Below are positions 51,949-63,388 of a DNA stretch of 64,000 bases, in pieces (positions within the stretch are counted from its first letter, which is position 1; the number at the start of each line of letters is the position of its first letter). The translations under genes were made by a program, and so were the position numbers. The stretch comes from Mercurialis annua (lineage: Eukaryota > Streptophyta > Magnoliopsida > Malpighiales > Euphorbiaceae), in the NCBI RefSeq assembly GCF_937616625.2, contig NC_065571.1:22828201-22892200 (forward strand). The letters are read 5' to 3'. The notes under the pieces are model-generated. The model was not told the DNA's origin, ran no database searches, and was given only the letters and a program-made list of their open reading frames with translations.

Positions 51949-54900
51949 TGTCACGACCCAATTTCAGGAATCGTGACCGGCGCTAGGGTATGGGTATGGT
52001 TGTACCAAAACCCGTAGCAAGCCTCGCGGAAATCAAATACACATTTAAACCTGCACAAAACTGCTCGGGGGCAACCGAGACTCCAACCTAAGTCTAGCAA
52101 TTTATTATACAGTTCTAACATAAATAACTTAAATATCTGAAATATTCCACAGCATGCTTTAAATATAATATAAAGTGTTCCAGAGTAAACATGCCAATAA
52201 TAAATAGTCGATCAAATTCGACAATCCCAAAGTGTAATATTGAATGTAATATATAAACTAGTTCTACTGCGGTCTAAGAGTTCGAAAACAGTAACTAGTT
52301 TAAATAACATAAAAACCTCCGAGGAATCAAAAGAATCGGAGTGGACCAGCTTTCAAATCATAAACCTGGAAAATTTGGGAAAACAACGGGGTCAGATATA
52401 CTGAGATGAGTTCGCAATACTATTTACATTTATTAAGTTTAAAACCCTTAAATCAAAACATTTTTATACTAATATAATATGATTATGGAAAAACAGTATT
52501 GAAATGATCCCAGCGTAAGTATGACATAGCATACCGATAAACCCAGAGTGGACGGGAACAAATCCTCGTCATATAAATATACCAGCGTAAGCAAGACTTT
52601 AGTCTGCCGTTTCCCAGAGTACTCACCGGTGCACACAGTCTCGATACAAGCCTATCGAGTAGCTCGTTTCAATCCAGATCCATAATCCGTAAAAACAGTT
52701 CACAAATATTTATAATATTAAAATACGATGCGGTACTTAATAAAGCGGTAAATAGCACTACAAACTCACTGCTTGCTTATCCACGTGATCTTGGCAAACA
52801 GCTAACCCTGCGTAGACTCCGAAGCACGAACAGTCGACAGGTCTAAAATAATAAATAGGTTAAAATCCGTTGACCCCTAACTCTAAGATCACTAGACACC
52901 ACGTAGGACTAGCACAATTAAATAACCAGATAAATCACAGAAGAACACAATTCTCAAATAAATTATAATGCCGTAATTAATTCAAGACTATTGAGTTCGT
53001 ACTTAAATCCAATCCGAAAATATTATTAAAATAATATTTAATTGATAAATAAAATCAATTCCTCAAATAGTGGGGTAGCCGAATTTCTTAAAACTACCAA
53101 GCTATCCCACAAGTCGGGCGACCCAAGTCTAACCCGACCCAACCATAAAACCAGAGTTATAAACCATAGTTTATAATTAATATTAAATAAAATATTAATT
53201 AATATCAAAATAGAACTCAATAGCTTGAAACCCAAGTAATTAAATATTACCGGCAATTATCTCAATTAATTAAATAACAAATAAAGCTAAAATATAAATT
53301 TAATTCCAAAGGCAATCTAAGCCAAAAAAATATCAATTTAACAATTATTCAAATATTATTTTTATGCCTTAAAAATAATATAATTAACTTGACAAACTTT
53401 TAAATAAAATAAAATCTCCAATACTTATTTAATATAGCCAATATAAAATTTTATGTATAACTATAATAAAATTAATATTTAATATAAACTTAAAATATTA
53501 ATGCCCGGAGTAATTTCAATTTATAAATAATATTATTTTTTGAATTGCTAATTAATAAGTCAAAATCAAACCCGTAGATTAAAATTAAAACTAACTATTA
53601 AAAATCAAATGTAACTAGTTAGCAATTTAACCCTAGTAACTAATTCATTTCACTCATAACAATTTAATGACCAAAAGATTATTTTTGCCAAAACTAAAAC
53701 CAAAGGAGCCAACCACCCCTTTACACATCACCATCATCTTCTATATTTGAACAAAACCAATTCTGCATTACAGAGCTTAAACCCGCCAACCATTGTTAAC
53801 AATTTCAAATCCTAAAACAAGCTTGGAGATTATGAACTCAGCCAATTAAGAACAATATATCACCAATGTATTTCCTTAACAAGTTAAACAAAGTTTCATT
53901 CTTTTGATAAAAAGAAGCACGAAATTGAAAATAATAACCGAAAATCCAAACCAAAATAATAACGAATCAACAATGAGATACTAAACTGAGATGGAACAAA
54001 TTACTACCATGACCAACAACTAATATAATTTAAACAGCAAAAATCATAGCCTAAGAGCCTAAATCAATTCAGCAGCAACATATATAAGCATTCGCAGTTT
54101 ATAAACATCTAAAACGGCAAAACGGCGGCGAATAGTACGGGTTCGTTTACGTACCGTTTGACGAACGAAAGGTATAGAAACGTAGATGCGTGAGTCTACT
54201 TTCACGGGAAACAAACGGAATTGATTTCGACCTCCGAACGGCTGCCAAACGAATTGAAATCCCAAGAGGTCGATTTAAAACTCAAAAACAGAATTTACGT
54301 AAACGCGGCAACGGTTACAGCAATTACGAGAAAGATAACGTACCGTTGTGTGAAAACTAAGCTCGGACTTGTAGATGGCTGAGTCTACAATCTCAGGAAT
54401 CAAACGGAACGAAATTTGGAGCTAAAACGAGAGAGTTATCACTTACGAACGGAGACGTTGTTTTCAGTTTAAAAACAGAGTTTCAAAGCTACAAACTTAC
54501 TGAATTCCCACGACAATTTGGTGCAGAATTTCTGGAATGTTTTTGAGAGGAAAAGAGAGGCTAGGATTGATGGATATGTAGTGAACAATTTTGGTTTTCA
54601 AAACGTTTTAAAATAACAAAAGGATCGCTGGAAATCAGGAGCAGAAAACCGTCCCCCCTATCAATCCGTAGCAGGTCTCAAACGAGACCTGCATTTCCCG
54701 TACGAGACCAGGTCTCGGTTCAACGAGACCTGGTCCAACCAATTCCGGTTGGACCGAAACTCAACCCGGATTCTTTTTTTTTTTTTTAAATAAAAAAAAT
54801 TTATTTTCGAAACCTGGACTTTAATTAACCTTTTTCGAACCCGGACTTAAAATTAAACCATTTCCGAATCGACTGATAAAATAAATTTAATTACATCGAC

Positions 54901-54957
54901 AACTAAATTGTTACCGGAACTCGTAACTTAAACTTCAAAATTTTACGGGATATTACA
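51949..54957 (-). mobile_element. Solo LTR, minus strand, 3,009 bp
   Basis: On the minus strand it starts TGTAATATCCCG (54957) and ends GTCGTGACA (51949). Flanks are AAAAC on both sides, then satellite. It is the inverted relative of the solo LTR at 38421: shared blocks include the CTCGGGGGCAACCGAG hairpin, GGGTCAGATATACTGAGAT, and AGCCGAA...ACTACCAAGCT near 53080. No internal region is present. ORFs of about 70 codons at 53038-53256 and 54059-54265 show no family features and are not called. A long T run follows the hairpin cluster near 54773. Confidence 0.93.
54671..54755 (-). repeat. Cluster of three inverted repeats in the solo LTR U3
   Basis: GCAGGTCTC (54671-54679) pairs with GAGACCTGC (54684-54692). 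GACCAGGTCTCG (54706-54717) pairs with CGAGACCTGGTC (54724-54735). GGTCCAACC (54732-54740) pairs with GGTTGGACC (54747-54755). The cluster lies about 200-290 bases from the LTR start, in U3, much as the GC-rich hairpins do in the element at 1-12346, but with unrelated sequence. Confidence 0.8.
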
Positions 54958-54962
54958 AAAAC
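54958..54962. repeat. Target-site duplication, right copy (AAAAC)
   Basis: Perfect copy of 51944-51948, directly after the LTR end ATTACA. Confidence 0.92.
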
Positions 54963-56576
54963 AAATCCAAACATTTCACCTTTTTAGCGATTTAAGCCAA
55001 ACGTTTACAACCGGTACGAAGCAAGTTCAAACGTTTCACCTTTTATTAGCAATTTAAGTCAAACGTTTACAAACGTTACGAAACTAATCCAAACGTTTCA
55101 CCTTTTTAGCGATTTAAGCCAAACGTTTACTAACGTTAAAAAACAAATCGAAATGTTTCCCCTTTTTAGCGATTTAAGACAAACATTTGCAAACATTACG
55201 AAACAAATCCAAACGTTTCACCTTTTTAGCTATTTAAGTCAAACGTTTACAAAAGTTTCGAAACAAATCCAAACATTTCACCTTTTTAGCGATTCAAGCC
55301 AAACGTTTACAAACATTACGAAAAAAAATCCAAAAACTTAACCTTTTTAGCGATTTAAGCGAAACATTTAAAAACGTTACGAAACAAATCCAAACGTTTC
55401 ACCTTTTTAGCGATTTTAGCAAAATGTTAACAAACATTATGAAACAAAATAAACGTTTATAAACGTTACGAAACAAATCCAAGCGTTTTGCCTTTTTAGC
55501 AATTTAAGCCAATCGTTTACAAATGTTATGAAACAAATCCAAGCATTTCACTTTTTTAGCAATTAAAGCAAAACGTTTAGTAACGTTACAAAACAAATCC
55601 AAACGTTACGAAACAAAACAAATTGTTTACAAACGTTACAAAACAAATCCAAGCGTTTCACCTTTTTAATTATTTAAGCCAAACATTTACAAAAGTTACG
55701 AAACAAATCCAGGAGGTTTACCTTTTTAGCAATTTAAACAAAATGTTTACAAATGTTCCGAAACAAATCCAAACGTTTCACTTTTTTAGCGATTTAAGCC
55801 AAACGTTTACAAACGTTACGAAACAAATCCTAACGTTGCACCTTTTTAGAAATTTAAGCCAAACTTTTACAAAGGTTAAGAAACAAATTCAAATATTTCA
55901 CCTTATTAGCAATTTAAGCCAAACGTTTGCAAACGTTACGAAACAAATCCAAGCGTTTCACCTTTTTAGCGATTTAAGCCAAACGTTTACGAATGTTACG
56001 AAACAAATTAAATCAAGTGTTTCACCTTTTTAGCAATTTAAGCCAAACATTAACAAACATTACAAAACAAATCCAAGTGTTTCTCCTTTTTAGAAATTTA
56101 TGCCAAACGTTACGAAACAAATCCAAACGTTTCCCCTTTTTAGCGAGTTAAGCCAAACGTTTACAAACGTTACGAAACAAAACCAAACGTTTAAAACGTT
56201 ACGAAACAAATCCAAACGTTTCACATTTTTAGTGATTTAAGTCAAACGTTTACAAACGTTACGAAACAAATTAAACCAAGCGTTTCACCTTTTTAGCAAT
56301 TTAAGCCAAACGTTTAAAAACATTACAAAACAAATCCAAACGTTTCTCCTTTTTAGCAATTTAAGCCAAATGTTTACAAACGTTACGAAACAAATCCTAG
56401 CGTTTCACCTTTTTAGCAATTTAAGACAAACGTTTACAAACGTTACGAAACAAATCCTAGCGTTTCACCTTTTTAGCAATTTAAGCCAATCGTTTACAAA
56501 CGTTACGAAACAAATCCAAACGTTTCACCTTTTTAGCGATTTAAGCCAAATGTTTACAAACGTTACAAAACAAATC

Positions 56577-59500
56577 CAAACGTTAAACCATTTTAGCAAT
56601 TTAAACCAAGCATTTACAAAATTTAAGAAACAAATTCAAATATTTCACCATATTAGCAATTTAAGCCAAACGTTTGCAAACGTTACGGAACAAATCCAAG
56701 CGTTTCACCTTTTTAGCAATATAAGGGAAACGTTTACAACGTTACAAAACAAATCCAAGCGTTTCACCTTTTTAGCAATTTAAGCCAAACATTTACAAAC
56801 TTTACGAAACAAATCCAAGCGTTTCACCTTTTTAGCGAATTAAGCCAAACATTTACAAATGTTACGAAACAAATTAAACCAAGCGTTTCACCTTTTTAGC
56901 AATTTTAGACAAACGTTTACAAACATTACAAAATAAATCTAAGCGTTTCTCCTTTTTAGAAATTTATGCCAAACGTTTACAAACGTTACGAAACAAATCC
57001 AAACGTTTCACCTTTTTAAACGTTTACAAACGTTATGAAACAAATCGAAACGTTTCCTATTTTTAGCGATTTAAGCCAAACGTTTACAAACATTACGAAA
57101 CAAAACCAAACGCTTAAAATGATACGAAACAAATCCAAACGTTTCACATTTTTAGCGATTTAAGTCAAATGTTTACAAACGTTACGAAACAAATTAAACC
57201 AAGCGTTTCCCCTTTTTAGCAATTTAAGCCAAACGTTTAAAAACATTACAAAACAAATCCAAGCGTTTCTCCTTTTTAGCAATTTAAGCCAGATGTTTAC
57301 AAACGTTACGAAACAAATCCTAGCGTTTCACATTTTTAGCAATTTAAGCCACACGTTTACAAACGTTACGAAACAAATCCTAGCGTTACACCTTTTTAGC
57401 AATTTAAGCCAAACGTTTACAAACTTTATGAAACAAATCCAAACGTTTCCCCTTTTTAGCGATTTAGGCCAAACGTTTACAAACGTTGCGAAACAAATCC
57501 AAACGTTAAGCCTTTTTAGCAATTTAAGCCAAACGTATACAAACGTTATGAAATAAATCCAAACGTTTCCCTTTTTTAGCGATTTAAGCCAAACGTTTAC
57601 AAACGTTTCGAAACAAATCCAAACGTTAAGCCATTTTAGCAATTTAAGCCAAACATTTACAAAGGTTAAGAAACAAATTCAAGTATTTCACTTTATTAGC
57701 AATTTAAGCCAAACGTTTGCAAACTTTACAAAACAAATTTAAGCTTTTCACCTTTTTAGCAATATAAGCCAAACGTTTACAAACGTTACGAAACAAATCC
57801 AAGCGTTTCACCTTTTTAGCAATTTAAGCCAAACATTTACAAACTTTATGAAACAAATCCAAATGTTTCACCTTTTTAGCGATTTAAGACAAACGTTTAC
57901 AAACATTACAAAATTAATCCAAACGTTTAAAATTATACGAAAACCTTATTAGGAATTTAAGCCAAACGTTTACAAACGTTACGAAATAAATCCAAACGTT
58001 TCACCTTTTTAGCGTTAAAACAAACGTTTACAAAAGATATGAAACAAATCCAAAAGTTTCCCATTTTTAGCGATTTAAGCCAAACGTTTACAAACGTTAC
58101 GAAACAAATTCAAACGTTTCACATTTTTAGTGATTTGAGCCAAACATTTAAAAACGTTACGAAACAAAACCAAGCGTTTCACCTTTTTAGCAGTTTAAGT
58201 CAAATGTTTACAAACGTTACGAAGCAAATCCAAGCATTTCACCTTTTTAGCAATTTAAGCCAAACGTTTACAAACGTTACGAAACAAATCCAGGCGTTTC
58301 ACCTTTTTAGCAATATAAGCCAAACGTTTACAAATGTTACGAAACAAATCCAAACATTTCACCTTTTTAGCAATTTAAGCCAAACGTTTACAAACGGTAC
58401 GAAACAAGTTCAAACGTTTCACCTTTTACTAGTGATTTAAGTCAAACGTTTACAAACGTTACGAAACTAATCCAAACGTTAAACCATTTTAGCAATTTAA
58501 ACCAAGCATTTACAAAATTTAAGAAACAAATTCAAATATTTCACCTTATTAGCAATTTAAGCCAAACGTTTGCAAACGTTACGGAACAAATCCAAGCGTT
58601 TCACCTTTTTAGCAATATAAGGGAAACGTTTACAACGTTACAAAACAAATCCAAGCGTTTCACCTTTTTAGCAATTTAAGCCAAACATTTACAAACTTTA
58701 CGAAACAAATCTAAGCGTTTCACCTTTTTAGCGAATTAAGCCAAACATTTACAAATGTTACGAAACAAATTAAACCAAGCGTTTCACCTTTTTAGCAATT
58801 TTAGACAAACGTTTACAAACATTACAAAATAAATCTAAGCGTTTCTCCTTTTTAGAAATTTATGCCAAACGTTTACAAACGTTACGAAACAAATCCAAAC
58901 GTTTCACCTTTTTAAACGTTTACAAACGTTATGAAACAAATCGAAACGTTTCCTATTTTTAGCGATTTAAGCCAAACGTTTACAAACATTACGAAACAAA
59001 ACCAAACGCTTAAAATGATACGAAACAAATCCAAATGTTTCACATTTTTAGCGATTTAAGTCAAACGTTTACAAACGTTATGAAACAAATTAAACCAAGC
59101 GTTTCACCTTTTTAGCAATTTAAGCCAAACGTTTAAAAACATTACAAAACAAATCCAAGCGTTTCTCCTTTTTAGCAATTTAAGCCAGATGTTTACAAAC
59201 GTTACGAAACAAATCCTAGCGTTTCACATTTTTAGCAATTTAAGCCAAACGTTTACAAACGTTACGAAACAAATCCTAGCGTTACACCTTTTTAGCAATT
59301 TAAGCCAAACGTTTACAAACTTTTTGAAACAAATCCAAACGTTTCCCCTTTTTAGCGATTTAGGCCAAACGTTTACAAACGTTGCGACACAAATCCAAAC
59401 GTTAAGCCTTTTTAGCAATTTAAGCCAAACGTATACAAACGTTATGAAATAAATCCAAACGTTTCCCTTTTTTAGCGATTTAAGCCAAACGTTTACAAAC

Positions 59501-60372
59501 GTTTCGAAACAAATCCAAAAGTTAAGCCATTTTAGCAATTTAAGCCAAACATTTACAAAGGTTAAGAAACAAATTCAAGTATTTCACTTTATTAGCAATT
59601 TAAGCCAAACGTTTGCAAACTTTACAAAACAAATTTAAGCTTTTCACCTTTTTAGCAATATAAGCCAAACGTTTACAAACGTTACGAAACAAATCCAAGC
59701 GTTTCACCTTTTTAGCAATTTAAGCCAAACATTTACAAACTTTATGAAACAAATCCAAATGTTTCACCTTTTTAGCGATTTAAGACAAACGTTTACAAAC
59801 ATTACAAAATTAATCCAAACGTTTAAAATTATACGAAAACCTTATTAGGAATTTAAGCCAAACGTTTACAAACGTTACGAAATAAATCCAATCGTTTCAC
59901 CTTTTTAGCGTTAAAACAAACGTTTACAAAAGATATGAAACAAATCCAAAAGTTTCCCATTTTTAGCGATTTAAGCCAAACGTTTACAAACGTTACGAAA
60001 CAAATTCAAACGTTTCACATTTTTAGTGATTTGAGCCAAACATTTAAAAACGTTACGAAACAAAACCAAGCGTTTCACCTTTTTAGCAGTTTAAGTCAAA
60101 TGTTTACAAACGTTACGAAGCAAATCCAAGCATTTCACCTTTTTAGCAATTTAAGCCAAACGTTTACAAACGTTACGAAACAAATCCAGGCGTTTCACCT
60201 TTTTAGCAATATAAGCCAAACGTTTACAAATGTTACGAAACAAATCCAAACATTTCACCTTTTTAGCAATTTAAGCCAAACGTCTACAAACGGTACGAAA
60301 CAAGTTCAAACGTTTCACCTTTTACTAGTGATTTAAGTCAAACGTTTACAAACGTTACGAAACTAATCCAAA
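56577..60372. repeat. Recent 1,896-bp tandem duplication in satellite
   Basis: About 56577-58472 and 58473-60368 match at a constant offset of 1,896 with few differences. Both copies contain TTTAGAAATTTATGCC, an out-of-register CCTTTTTAAACGTTTAC deletion (about 57015 and 58911), AAATTATACGAAAACC (about 57930 and 59826), and the ACTAGTGATTTAAGTC monomer at the right end. Confidence 0.82.
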
Positions 60373-62204
60373 CGTTTCACCTTTTTAGCGATTTAATCCA
60401 AACGTTTACTTACGTTATAAAACAAATCGATACGTTTCCCCTTTTTAATGATTTAAGCCAAACATTTGCAAACGTTACGAAACAAATTCAAACGTTTCAT
60501 GTTTTTAGCTATTTAAGCCAAACGTTTACAAAAGTTTCGAAACAAATCCAAAAGTTTCTCCTGTTTAGCGATTTAAGCCAAACATTTACAAATATTACGA
60601 AACAAATCCAAACGTTTAACCTTTTTAGCGATTTAAGCCAAACATTTAAAAACGTTACGAAACAAATCCAAACGTTTCACCTTTTTAGCGATTTTAGCCA
60701 AATGTCAACAAACATTACGAAACAAAACTAAACGTTTACAAACGTTACGAAACGAATCCAAGCGTTTCACCTTTTGAGGAATTTAAGCCAAACGTTTACA
60801 AATGTTATGAAACAAATCCAAGCATTTCACCTTTTTAGCAATTAAAGCAAAACGTTTACAAATGTTACAAAACAATTCCAAACGTTACGAAACAAAAAAT
60901 ATATTTACAGACATTACGAAACAAATCCAAGCGTTTAACCTTTTTAGAAATTTAAGCCAAACGTTTACAAAAGTTACAAAACAAATCCAAGAGGTTTATC
61001 TTTTTAGTAATTTAAATAAAACGTTTACAAATGTTCCAAAACAAATCCAAACGTTTCACTTTTTTAGCGATTTAAGCCAAACGTTTAGAAACGTTACGAA
61101 ACAAATCCTAACGTTGCACCTTTTTAGCAATTTAAGCCAAACATTTACAAAGGTTAAGAAACAAATTAAAATATTTCACCTTATTAGTAATTTAAGCCAA
61201 ACGTTTGCAAAAGTTACGAAACAAATCAAAGCGTTTCACCTTTTTAGCAATATAAGCCAAACGTTTACAAACGTTACGAAACAAATCCAAGCGTTTTACC
61301 TTTTTAGCAATTTAAGCCAAACATTTACAAACTTTACGAAACAATTCCAACCATTTCACCTTTTTAGCGATTTAAGCCAAACGTTTACAAATGTTATGAA
61401 ACAAATTAAACCAAGTGTTTCACCTTTTTAGCAATTTAAGCCAAACATATACAAACATTAAAAAACAAATCCAAGCGTTTCTCCTTTTTAGAAATATATG
61501 CCAAACGTTTACAAACGTTACGAAACAAATCCAAACGTTTCCCCTTTTTAGCGATTTAAGCCAAACGTTTTCCATTTTTAGCTATTTAAGCCAAATGTTA
61601 ACAAACGTTACGAAACTAAACCAAACGTTTAAAACGTTACGAAATAAATCCAAACGTTTCACATTTTTAGCGATTTAAGTCAAACGTTTACAAACGTTAC
61701 GAAACAACTTAAACCAAGCGTTTCACCTTTTTAGAAATTTAAGCCAAACGTTTAAAAATATTACAAAACAAATCCAAGCGTTTCTCCTTTTTTGCAAATT
61801 AAGCCAAATGTTTACAAACGTAACAAAACAAATCCTAGTGTTTAACCTTTTTAGAAATTGAAGCCAAACATTTACAAACGTTACGAAAGAAATCCTAGCG
61901 TTTCACCTATTTAGCAATTTAGGCCAATCGTTTACAAACGTTACGAAACAAATCCAAACGTTTCATCTATTTAGCGATTTAAGCCAAAAGTTTCGAAACG
62001 TTACGAAATAAATCCAAACGTTAAACCTTTTTAGCAATTTAAGCCAAACATTTTCAATGGTTAAGAAACAAATTCAAATATTTCACCTTATTAGCAATTT
62101 AAGCCAAACGTTTGCAAACGTTACGAAACAAATCAAAGCGTTTCACCTTTTTAGCAATATAAGCCAAACGTTTACAAACGTTACAAAACAAATCCAAGCG
62201 TTTC

Positions 62205-63388
62205 TCCTTTTTAGCAATTTAAGCCAAACAATTACAAACTTTACGAAACAAATCCAAGCGTTTAACCTTTTTAGCAATTTAAGCCAAACGTTTACAAATG
62301 TTACAAAACAAATTAAACCAAGCGTTTCACCTTTTTATCAATTTAAGCCAAACGTTTACAAACATTACAAAACAAATCCAAGCGTTTCTCCTTTTTAGCA
62401 ATTTAAGCCAAACGTTTACAAACGTTACGAAACAAATCCAAATATTTCACCTTTTTAGCGATTTAAGCCAAACGTTTACAAACGTTACAAAACAAATTGA
62501 AATGTTTCCCATTTTTAGCGATTTAAGCCAAAGGTTTACAAACGTTATGAAACAAAACCAAATGTTTAAAATGTTACGAAACAAATCCAAATGTTTCACC
62601 TATTTAGCGATTTAAGTCAAACATTTACAAACGTTACGAAACAAATTAAACCAAGCATTTCACCTTTTTAGCAATTTAAGCCAAACGTTTACAAACGTTC
62701 CGAAACAAATCCAGGCGTTTCACCTTTTTAGCAATATAAGCAAAACGTTTACAAATGTTACGAAACAAATACAAACATTTCACCTTTTTAGCAATTTAAG
62801 CCAAACGTTTACAAACGGTACGAAACAAGTTCAAACGTTTCACCTTTTACTAGCGATTTAAGTCAAACGTTTACAAACGTTACGAAACTAATCCAAACGT
62901 TTCACCTTTTTAGCAATTTAAGCCAAACAATTACAAACTTTACGAAACAAATCCAAGCGTTTAACCTTTTTAGCAATTTAAGCCAAACGTTTACAAATGT
63001 TACAAAACAAATTAAACCAAGCGTTTCACCTTTTTATCAATTTAAGCCAAACGTTTACAAACATTACAAAACAAATCCAAGCGTTTCTCCTTTTTAGCAA
63101 TTTAAGCCAAACGTTTACAAACGTTACGAAACAAATCCAAAGATTTCACGTTTTTAGCGATTTAAGCCAAACGTTTAGAAACGTTAGAAAACAAATTGAA
63201 ACGTTTCCCATTTTTAGCGATTTAAGTCAAAGGTTTACAAACGTTATCAAACAAAACCAAATGTTTAAAATGTTACGAAACAAATCCAAATGTTTCACTT
63301 ATTGAGCGATTTAAGTCAAACATTTACAAACGTTACGAAACAAATTAAACCAAGCATTTCACCTTTTTAGCAATTTAAGCCAAACGTT
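62205..63388. repeat. Duplicated satellite segment at 699-bp offset
   Basis: About 62205-62690 recurs at 62904-63388, including CCAAACAATTACAAACTTTAC, the TTTTTATCAATTTAAG monomer, and AAATGTTTAAAATGTTACG. The 62691-62903 segment between them resembles 58281-58460. This shows block-wise shuffling of multi-monomer segments. Confidence 0.7.

Noticed and set aside
53038..54265. Open frames of about 70 codons at 53038-53256 and 54059-54265 (minus)
   Set aside because: Both lie wholly inside a solo LTR, are short, and show no recognisable family motif.
60862..61431. 189-codon open frame and many similar ones made of 20-residue repeats
   Set aside because: They follow from a 60-bp satellite with one stop-free frame. 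They begin and end at random monomer variants, are broken by indels and in-frame stops, and show no domain or start context.
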